From positions 78,527 through 112,468 of the forward strand of contig SBHC01000009.1 of assembly GCA_006226375.1 (NCBI GenBank): a DNA stretch of 33,942 nt, read 5' to 3'. How positions within the stretch are numbered: position 1 is the first letter of the stretch; each line of letters opens with the position of its first letter. The notes beneath the pieces are model-generated. The model was given only the letters and a program-made list of their open reading frames with translations. It made no database searches and had not been told where the DNA came from. The position numbers and the translations under genes were made by a program. Origin of the DNA: Deltaproteobacteria bacterium. Its GTDB lineage: Bacteria; Myxococcota_C; UBA6777. Positions 28,434 to 33,942 of this stretch are shown here, in pieces.

Positions 28434-28850
28434 CGCTCTTTGAGAATCTCGTTCAATCACTCATGTAGGCTTCCTGACCGGATGACGCAGCCTTGTGTTG
28501 CGGCCGGTCATCTCCGCAAGGAGGTTTTCTCTGCTTAATCGTTTGCGACACGAACGACCAGGAGAAAGGTTTCACTGAAGCGAAGAAGAGTGACATGTAC
28601 TGCATGTAGAACCTCTCCCTATAGGGATGTCCGTAGGGGACCCCTCGTAGTACGGCATCGCGATCGACATGATGCCCCCGAGCGAGTCCAGCTCGACCAC
28701 CATGACGACCCACGTCCTATAAGAGGCGACTCCCCCAGTCATACTTCCTCACGGAGACGTTTTGTCTGACCGCTGTTAGACTTAGGCCCCTCCGACGGCC
28801 GAATTCGGCGCAGAAAAGCCTCTCCGGGGAGAACAGTCTGATGGTCTCCA
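28434..28850 (+). ncRNA. Candidate structured non-coding RNA, copy A (3' end uncertain)
   Basis: No known RNA family was recognised. From the predicted start the elements in order are as follows. H1 is TGACCGG/CCGGTCA (28475-28481 with 28504-28510), with an inner CGCA/TGCG stem. H2 is CTCC-GCAA-GGAG (28512-28523), a GNRA-type tetraloop followed by TTTTCT. H3 is CGTTTG-CGACA-CGAACG (28540-28556). Next is a possible three-way junction closed by GGAGA/TCTCC and GGTT/AACC (28561-28571 with 28610-28618), enclosing TCACT/AGTGA and CATG/CATG hairpins. Further stems are GTCC/GGAC (28629-28641), GGCATC/GATGCC (28654-28676), CGAGC/GCTCG (28679-28695), AGAC/GTCT (28755-28767) and a long-range GACC..CTGTT with AACAG..GGTC (28768-28777 with 28832-28846). 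H1-H3 are shared with copy B. No plus-strand gene follows that it would obviously lead. The 3' boundary is my guess from where pairing ends. Confidence 0.55.
28465..28556 (+). repeat. Dispersed structured repeat, copy A
   Basis: It contains a 17-nt block GTAGGCTTCCTGACCGG and a 27-nt block (28504-28530), both identical to copy B at 33861-33936. The H1 loop differs (22 nt here, 6 nt in B). After the second block the sequence diverges, but the third hairpin is kept at the same distance. Same orientation as copy B. Confidence 0.9.
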
Positions 28851-29071
28851 TCAAGAAGATTGAGGTGCTCCGCGACCTCCTGGTCGAGGATGTCATGCAA
28901 GTTCATGAACAAATTCATCGTTTGCACATCACTATCACGCTACATGAACGAAACGAGAGCACCCCTTTGACTACCCCTCATTCATGCACCACACCCCACA
29001 GGTACAACATCCCCTGCATCTTGCGCACGGGAGTGACCTACATCTGCATGTTCGCCGAGCAAAGTCCAACA

Positions 29072-31576
29072 CTACTTTAGCCGAGCGACCACGCGAGTTT
29101 TTTTGCCCCCGCGGATCTTGACTCTCTTGGTGATATGCTTGCCGTTCCCAAATACAAACTTAACCTTGTACGAACCGGCCGGTACCTTGTAAGGAGGTCG
29201 CATGGAGTTCCCTACGTAGTCACCGTTGAGGAACACCTTGGCGACAGGACGCGAAAGCAGCCAGATCTTACCCATGGGGAAGCGCATCTTAAAGGTTTGC
29301 TTGCCGGGTCGGAACGTTACAACCTTCTTGCGGCTCGCATCAAACTTGAGGGTGCGGTACATCACCACATACCTGCCTGATGGAACCTTCTTCCCAAACA
29401 AGGGAATCTTGCCGATAAACTTGCCGTCGATATACACGCGGCTTCTTGGGCCACCACCAAACGAAACAATGGAAGTTTGGGGCTTCTTGGGGATCGGCTT
29501 AAACCGGACGGTTAGCTGTTTGTATTCACGAGCTTTCAACCGAATGTGCTGTGTGACTGACTTGTAGCCCGACTTTTCGATGCGAAGCATGTGCTTGCCA
29601 GCCGTAAGCTTGTACTTCGGCAAGGGAGAGGAACCAATCACAGAGCCGTCGAGTTTCACGACAGCGCCAGGAGGGTTCGTCTCAATAGCAATCCAGGCGT
29701 CTGGAACAATGTTCAGGACCTGGGCACGCAATCGGGGTCGGGGACGAGGGCGACGAGCCACCACACGCCGACGACGCACAATTCTACGACGGCGACGGAC
29801 ACGACGTCGACGACGAGACCGACGCTCTTTCTCTAGCCGAACTTGCAGAACGCTCTTTTTGGTTTCGGTGCTGATCTGGAAGATCTTGCTGTAGGTTTTG
29901 AATCCCTTGCGCTTGACGGAGAGCGTATGGGGCACACCAGCCGGCAACGACCCTTCATACACCCCATCAAACAAAGCTTTGAGGGGCTTTCCATTCACCA
30001 AGACATTGGCTTGGGCTGGCTTAATCTTAACCAACACAGAGCCTATGATCATGGTCTTGGGCTTCTCTTTGAGCGTCACACGCAGCGGCTTGGCCGCCAA
30101 CTCACTCGTAAACTTTTGGATCTCCTTAACGCTGGAGAGGTATCCCTTGTGTCGAATGCTCAGGATGTATCGCTTGCCTGGTGCAAACATCACCGCTTTG
30201 GGTGTCTTCCCTCGGAACTCATCGTTTACGAAGATGTCAGCGTTGCGAGGTTCACTGGAAATGGTCCAGGGTGTTGCGAATACAGTCTCAGTCGGTCGTT
30301 GGTTGATGATGGTGTAGGCACCGAAGCCGCCACCTCCAAGCACAACCAAAACAAGCAAAACAATCCACAAAGACGAGCTGCTCTTCTGGCGCTCTCTCAT
30401 GGCTGGAGAGTTCAGATGGGTGTCTTTGACCGCTCCACTCACATCAGAGACGCCAATGCTGGAGAAGTCCGAGCCACCCAATCCCCCAGACAGACTGGAA
30501 GCGGAGGTCCCAAACTCCACAGACGACCCGGTGAGGGCTTGTGGTCGGGGCGACAAATGTGAAGGCGTGTGAACACCTGAGTTGCTGCCCCCCTCGAAGG
30601 AGAACCCACCAGTGCTGAGCAGCGCAGAAGCTTCCGGCAAATCGGAGATCTCTTCGTCGGACATGATCCGTTGGATGTAGTGAGCCAGTCGTTTGCTTCC
30701 TGCCGCCAAACCATGCCGCAGGAGGAAGTCTTCCAACGCAAGCTGCATCTCGCCGCAGTCTTGGAAACGTTGGTCACGATCGGTCGCCAGGGCTTTCTGT
30801 ACGATCAACTCCAACGCGGGAGGATAGCTGTCGCGGTACGCGGAAGGAGGTGGGTAGTCACCGCCGATGATCTTGTGGAGCGTTGCGATCTCGTTGTCGG
30901 CGCGGAACAGGCGGTGCCCCGTTGTAAGCTCCCACAATACAACACCCAAAGCAAAGACATCGCTGCGTCGGTCGAGAGGAGCGCCAGTGGCTTGCTCTGG
31001 CGACATGTAAGCGTATTTGCCTTTGAGAACACCTGCGCGAGTGTGATGGACCTGGCTCGCGGCTTTGGCAATACCAAAGTCCACAACCTTGATGTCACCG
31101 TTGTAGGTAAGCATCACGTTTTGGGGTGAGATATCGCGGTGCACCAGGTTGAGCGCTTCGCCATGGTTGTTGGTGCACGAGTGAGCGTAGTCCAGGCCAG
31201 CGCAAGCGCCGATGATAATCTGGCAACAGTGTTCGAAAGGAATGTACACGCCGCGATGGGCTGCCTGTTTCATGAGCGAGCTAAGGACCATCCCGTCGAT
31301 GTATTCCATGCTCATGTAGTAGGTGCCGTCAGACTCACCCAGTCCTATGATCTGGCAGAGGTTGGGGTGATCGAGGTGAGCAGCTAGGCGACCTTCATCC
31401 AAAAACATCCGGATGAACTCTTCGTTTTCTGTAAGGTGAGACAAAATCACCTTCACCGCCACGCGCTTCTCAAACCCTTCGACACCACCCTTCCGGGCTT
31501 CCCAGACTTCGGCCATACCGCCGGCAGCGATCTTGCGCACCAAGCGCAGATCCCCCAGTACAGGTTGTTCGGTCAT
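29072..31576 (-). CDS. Transmembrane Ser/Thr protein kinase with five PEGA-like repeats
   Basis: The product has 834 residues from the ATG at 31576, with AGGA upstream. The frame runs 50 codons further, but the kinase domain starts here. The kinase domain (about 8-285) has a GGMAEVWEA loop (19-27), Lys42, HRDISPQNV with Asp148 and Asn153, DFG (166-168) and SPEQ (192-195), so it should be active. A Ser/Gly-rich juxtamembrane stretch (about 320-400) precedes one membrane helix (403-424). The extracytoplasmic part has five PEGA-like repeats, near 437-480, 512-560, 628-672, 703-745 and 771-812. Between the second and third is a basic stretch with 22 Arg in 33 residues (585-617). PEGA domains are thought to mediate surface or cell-wall contacts, so this may be an envelope-sensing kinase. 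That role and its targets are inference. It diverges from the second kinase gene. Confidence 0.93.
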   Translation of the reverse strand: MTEQPVLGDLRLVRKIAAGGMAEVWEARKGGVEGFEKRVAVKVILSHLTENEEFIRMFLDEGRLAAHLDHPNLCQIIGLGESDGTYYMSMEYIDGMVLSSLMKQAAHRGVYIPFEHCCQIIIGACAGLDYAHSCTNNHGEALNLVHRDISPQNVMLTYNGDIKVVDFGIAKAASQVHHTRAGVLKGKYAYMSPEQATGAPLDRRSDVFALGVVLWELTTGHRLFRADNEIATLHKIIGGDYPPPSAYRDSYPPALELIVQKALATDRDQRFQDCGEMQLALEDFLLRHGLAAGSKRLAHYIQRIMSDEEISDLPEASALLSTGGFSFEGGSNSGVHTPSHLSPRPQALTGSSVEFGTSASSLSGGLGGSDFSSIGVSDVSGAVKDTHLNSPAMRERQKSSSSLWIVLLVLVVLGGGGFGAYTIINQRPTETVFATPWTISSEPRNADIFVNDEFRGKTPKAVMFAPGKRYILSIRHKGYLSSVKEIQKFTSELAAKPLRVTLKEKPKTMIIGSVLVKIKPAQANVLVNGKPLKALFDGVYEGSLPAGVPHTLSVKRKGFKTYSKIFQISTETKKSVLQVRLEKERRSRRRRRVRRRRRIVRRRRVVARRPRPRPRLRAQVLNIVPDAWIAIETNPPGAVVKLDGSVIGSSPLPKYKLTAGKHMLRIEKSGYKSVTQHIRLKAREYKQLTVRFKPIPKKPQTSIVSFGGGPRSRVYIDGKFIGKIPLFGKKVPSGRYVVMYRTLKFDASRKKVVTFRPGKQTFKMRFPMGKIWLLSRPVAKVFLNGDYVGNSMRPPYKVPAGSYKVKFVFGNGKHITKRVKIRGGKKTRVVARLK

Positions 31577-31942
31577 ATCCGAATGTCCTATCACTCGTCG
31601 CTTACCCTTTCTACGATTCACCGATGAGTCGCAGAGACCGTTGCACTCCAAAAGAGGCAAGTATACGCAGAGAATCCATCTTTGTCGAATTGAACAGACA
31701 AGCACCTGTGCCACAGGGCTTGCCAAGCAGTCTTCTACTCTTTACCTTGCCGAGGCAAGGAAGTCCATACGGCACAGCAAGATGTCTGGCTGTGGTTGCC
31801 GCGTTCCTATGGTACAGCGGCATCTCAGCCTGTGGCAAGGGGGTACCACCCGATCGGTTTGCGCTCTTGCTGGTTCACGTATATCGTCCTCCTTGGACGG
31901 CACATCCCTCATCTCTATTCACTGTTGAGGTCAAGAATCATC
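31577..31942. other. Divergent regulatory region between the two kinase genes
   Basis: These 366 nt separate the start codons of the two kinases. Open frames crossing it are upstream extensions of the kinase frames or shadows. The only notable structure is an inverted repeat near 31745-31760, amid several related GGCAAG/CTTGCC words. I could not identify convincing -35/-10 pairs. Confidence 0.5.
31745..31760. promoter_or_regulatory. Perfect 7+2+7 inverted repeat CCTTGCC-GA-GGCAAGG, possible operator
   Basis: The 2-nt centre makes an RNA hairpin unlikely and a dimeric DNA-binding site more likely. Related half-sites occur nearby: GCTTGCCAAGC close to 31715-31730 and TGGCAAGG near 31832-31840. 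It lies between two divergent kinase genes, where one site could control both. Confidence 0.35.
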
Positions 31943-33787
31943 ATGCAGGAGGGACTCCTGTTACAAGGACGGTACACCGTCCAACAACTTATCGGACGCG
32001 GCGCTCAAGGAGAATGCTGGCTGGTTCAGGAGGGTGAGCACATGTGGCTCGCCAAGATCTACCGGCTGCATCAGGAAGGTTGGGAACGATACGCCCTCGT
32101 CGAACGAGAGGCCCAGATCCTTTATCAACTGAGCAATCCGGGGATTCCGGCCTTCCGTGACATGTTTGTGCTGCCCGACGATGCCGCGCTCTGTCTCGTG
32201 CGAGAGTGGCTCCCTGGTCACAATCTGGAACAATTTATCTCCCAACATCGTACGTCAGAAGTGGAAGTCCGCCAACTGGCTCGCCAGCTTTTGGAGACAT
32301 TGCACTACATCCACAGTCTCTCTCCGGCTGTCATCCACCGCGACATCAAACCCACCAATGTGATTCTACGACCCGACGGCTCCCTGGCCTTGATCGATTT
32401 TGGCTCTGTCCGTGATGTGATCTTTGCCGACCAGGGAGCGTCTGTGGTGGGAACATACGGCTACACACCACCCGAGCAGTTTCTAGGGCACCCCACGCCA
32501 GCGTCGGATCTGTATGCCTTGGGAGCCACCCTGGTGTACCTCCTCTCCCGGCAACACCCGTCTAGCTTGCCGCTGCTCCGCAACCGACTGATGTTTGAAC
32601 CCTATATCAATGTACAACAACGTTTTCTGCGCATCCTTCAGCGTCTGCTTTCTCCGGAAGTGGAGGATCGCTTCCAGTCGGCTCGTGAGGTGATGCAGGC
32701 CCTGGATCGCTGCGACAAAACCGGCGTCGTCACGGTCTCCAGCCAACATGGCGTTCGACAGCTACCGATACCCACCGAACAGTTGGAGGGATTGTCCGGC
32801 GTTGAGAAACGCGCCAAAGCCTCGGAGTCCGTCCGTCGCCCACCCTGGCAGCGTCACCGCAAACGAGAGTCCCAGTGGACTTGGGAGAAAGATCCTCCCC
32901 ATGATCCCAACGCATTGCCTGACGAATGGCAGCCGCAGCACCCCGATCTGACACCTGTCATTCAGACGCTACAAAAGCGTCACCACTTTCAAAACCTGGA
33001 CTCCTTTAGCGATCCTTTGGAAGTGGTGGAAGCCATCGACCATCACTTTGGCCAGACCGACGAAACCGGCCGAGAGTGGTTGCTTCGCTTGCTCCACCCT
33101 CACGACGCCGCGGACATCTTGTTCCATCACTACGACCCCACATTTCTGTTGCCCAACTACACCCAGCCCTTATTGGAACGCTTCTCTTTGCTGCTCACTC
33201 GCCAGGGCCAGAACGCGATCGGTCAGTGGGTGCTTCTTTACTTCCTCTACAAATACAACTGGCACCTTCACAACCAAAGGCTGATGCACTCCCCGCTCAA
33301 AGCCCTCAAGATCCAGGAACACTTCCCCACACGCTGGGGACCTCTACAACAAACGCGACGCTTCCTGGAACACTTTGAGAGCCTCTCCATCAGCAAGCAA
33401 ACCAAGCTATACCCCAAGCTAGAGCAACACTGGGAGCAGCTCTCTCGTCATTACCAACTTTGTATCTCAGTCCGCCCCAGCCATCTGCCAGTCTTGGTGG
33501 AGCGTGGCTTGGGCGCGTTTGAGCAAGAGTGCCTGTCCACCTACGACAAAGACTTTCAAAACGAATGGCTCGACGAAGGCTGGTTTCGCCGGATGCTCCG
33601 TTGGCTCACGTTCTGGCCACCGCGCTGGATCCCCTTCACCAAGATGCTCGGACAAGACAACCGGGTCTACCAACGACTCGGAAACTATGTTGCCTCCCTT
33701 CACATCGTCCACGCCCTCTTGGAGCAACACCTCCTCCGCCTCCAAGACGAATACCACTGGATGTTGGAAGACAACAAAAAGTCTTAA
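31943..33787 (+). CDS. Soluble Ser/Thr protein kinase with unrecognised C-terminal domain
   Basis: The product has 614 residues from the ATG at 31943. GAGG lies about 12 nt upstream, which is long, so a TTG at 31925 or an upstream start remains possible. The kinase domain (about 10-255) contains GRGAQGE (18-24), Lys38 in LAKIY, HRDIKPTNV with Asp134 and Asn139, DFG (152-154), and GTYGYTPPEQ (170-179). The last is the activation-segment form seen in cyanobacterial-type bacterial kinases. No membrane helix is evident, so it should be cytoplasmic. After a polar linker (about 260-330) comes a roughly 280-residue, probably helical domain rich in Leu, His and aromatic residues. I do not recognise it. 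It may bind a partner or mark the substrate pathway. The PEGA kinase is divergent upstream, and structured repeat copy B begins 73 nt after the stop. Confidence 0.9.
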   Translation: MQEGLLLQGRYTVQQLIGRGAQGECWLVQEGEHMWLAKIYRLHQEGWERYALVEREAQILYQLSNPGIPAFRDMFVLPDDAALCLVREWLPGHNLEQFISQHRTSEVEVRQLARQLLETLHYIHSLSPAVIHRDIKPTNVILRPDGSLALIDFGSVRDVIFADQGASVVGTYGYTPPEQFLGHPTPASDLYALGATLVYLLSRQHPSSLPLLRNRLMFEPYINVQQRFLRILQRLLSPEVEDRFQSAREVMQALDRCDKTGVVTVSSQHGVRQLPIPTEQLEGLSGVEKRAKASESVRRPPWQRHRKRESQWTWEKDPPHDPNALPDEWQPQHPDLTPVIQTLQKRHHFQNLDSFSDPLEVVEAIDHHFGQTDETGREWLLRLLHPHDAADILFHHYDPTFLLPNYTQPLLERFSLLLTRQGQNAIGQWVLLYFLYKYNWHLHNQRLMHSPLKALKIQEHFPTRWGPLQQTRRFLEHFESLSISKQTKLYPKLEQHWEQLSRHYQLCISVRPSHLPVLVERGLGAFEQECLSTYDKDFQNEWLDEGWFRRMLRWLTFWPPRWIPFTKMLGQDNRVYQRLGNYVASLHIVHALLEQHLLRLQDEYHWMLEDNKKS

Positions 33788-33794
33788 GAAAGCC

Positions 33795-33823
33795 TGGACA
33801 CCACACCCCCCACGTCCTAAAGT
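33795..33823 (+). promoter_or_regulatory. Candidate sigma70-type promoter of structured RNA copy B
   Basis: TGGACA (33795-33800) and TAAAGT (33818-33823) are separated by 17 bp. They match the consensus at 5 of 6 and 4 of 6 positions. The -10 box is 37 nt before the conserved GTAGGC at 33861, the same geometry as copy A, although the promoter sequences themselves differ. Confidence 0.5.
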
Positions 33824-33829
33824 AAAGCC

Positions 33830-33942
33830 GTTCTTTGGCAACCACAGACAACTCACTTCCGTAGGCTTCCTGACCGGGTTTTGCCGGTCATCTCCGCAAG
33901 GAGGTTTTCTTCGTTGACGCGCTCGCGATACGAGCGAACAGA
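33830..33942 (+). ncRNA. Candidate structured non-coding RNA, copy B (cut by the window end)
   Basis: This has the same order of elements as copy A. H1 is TGACCGG/CCGGTCA (33871-33877 with 33884-33890) with a 6-nt loop. H2 is CTCC-GCAA-GGAG (33892-33903) followed by TTTTCT. H3 is CGCTCG-CGATA-CGAGCG (33920-33936), 16 nt after H2 as in copy A. The 37-nt leader between the -10 box and GTAGGC shares TCTTTG and a CAA..CAC segment with copy A. The window ends 6 nt after H3, so its 3' part, and any gene it might precede, is not visible. Confidence 0.5.
33861..33936 (+). repeat. Dispersed structured repeat, copy B
   Basis: It has a 17-nt and a 27-nt block (33884-33910) identical to copy A at 28465-28556, in the same orientation, 5.4 kb apart. 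Together the copies bracket the two kinase genes. No further copy was noticed by eye on either strand of the window. Confidence 0.9.

Larger units (their letters stand above)
28361..29071. other. 711-nt gene-free interval containing a promoter and an extended structured element
   Basis: Between the convergent ends of the giant gene and the PEGA kinase there is no recognisable protein gene. The interval starts with a strong-looking promoter (28399-28427), followed by the repeated three-hairpin element (28465-28556). Dense foldable sequence continues to about 28850. The last ~220 nt show no clear structure. An open frame of 79 codons from 28841 exists but is not convincing. Confidence 0.6.

Noticed and set aside
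28512-28530. H2 hairpin plus TTTTCT read as an intrinsic terminator of the giant gene
   Set aside because: The stem is only 4-6 bp, the T-run is interrupted, and the same element sits inside a larger conserved arrangement with its own promoter. It could still attenuate transcription, but termination alone does not explain the conservation.
28453-28713. 86-codon minus-strand open frame across the structured repeat
   Set aside because: The sequence is explained by RNA pairing and the conserved repeat blocks. The frame is not preserved as protein in copy B.
28841-29080. 79-codon open frame on the plus strand, with GGGGAG upstream, at the end of the structured region
   Set aside because: The first ~35 residues look protein-like, but the rest is low-quality sequence and it overlaps the 3' end of the PEGA kinase gene. 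An equally plausible frame lies opposite (28739-28927). Not enough to call a gene.
28710-33820. CCCACGTCCTA occurs at 28710-28720 and at 33810-33820
   Set aside because: In copy B it overlaps the promoter; in copy A it lies far downstream of the repeat, and no GTAGGC follows at the expected distance. Probably coincidence.

Overview
The window looks like a chromosomal segment from a Myxococcota-like (formerly deltaproteobacterial) bacterium. The reasons are a receptor-type Ser/Thr kinase with PEGA repeats and the HRDISPQN catalytic loop, a very large RHS/YD-repeat surface protein, several lipoproteins, and acyl-CoA catabolism genes split into separate polypeptides. The genetic code is standard. 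I saw no tRNA, rRNA, CRISPR array, transposase or phage gene. The taxonomic assignment is an inference from gene content.

Positions 1-5.3 kb (minus strand) hold a biotin carboxylase cut by the window edge, a methylcrotonyl-CoA-carboxylase-like carboxyltransferase and a secreted lipoprotein with an alpha/beta-hydrolase nucleophile motif. Ribose-phosphate pyrophosphokinase follows at 5.4-6.4 kb (minus). Diverging from it are a free-standing biotin carboxyl carrier protein and a crotonase of the methylglutaconyl-CoA hydratase type (6.75-8.2 kb, plus). Together with the acetoacetyl-CoA synthetase at 12-14 kb, these fit a leucine/isovalerate degradation route ending in acetoacetyl-CoA. Between them (8.2-11.8 kb, minus) lie truA, trxA and a long RelA/SpoT homologue that keeps a complete synthetase domain but has lost the hydrolase metal-site residues.

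Positions 14.2-28.4 kb are one enormous reading frame (about 4,730 codons) interrupted by a single in-frame TGA. The first 120 codons carry a lipoprotein-like signal peptide. The remaining 4,600 carry Ig-like, Cys-rich, EF-hand-like and RHS/YD-repeat regions, a hydrophobic block and a C-terminal region with a nucleotidyltransferase-like GS...DxD motif. No immunity-type gene follows.

Positions 28.4-33.9 kb hold two divergent Ser/Thr kinases. One is membrane-anchored with five PEGA-like repeats and an extraordinary Arg-rich linker. The other appears soluble, with an unrecognised C-terminal domain. This pair is bracketed by two same-strand copies of an unrecognised structured element (28465-28556 and 33861-33936). 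Each copy has a sigma70-like promoter with a 17-bp spacer exactly 37 nt upstream. Each has three hairpins, and the third shows pair-preserving base changes between copies. Copy A is followed by about 300 nt of further foldable sequence, including a possible three-way junction. I consider this the best candidate for an undescribed system here: a small family of structured non-coding RNAs.
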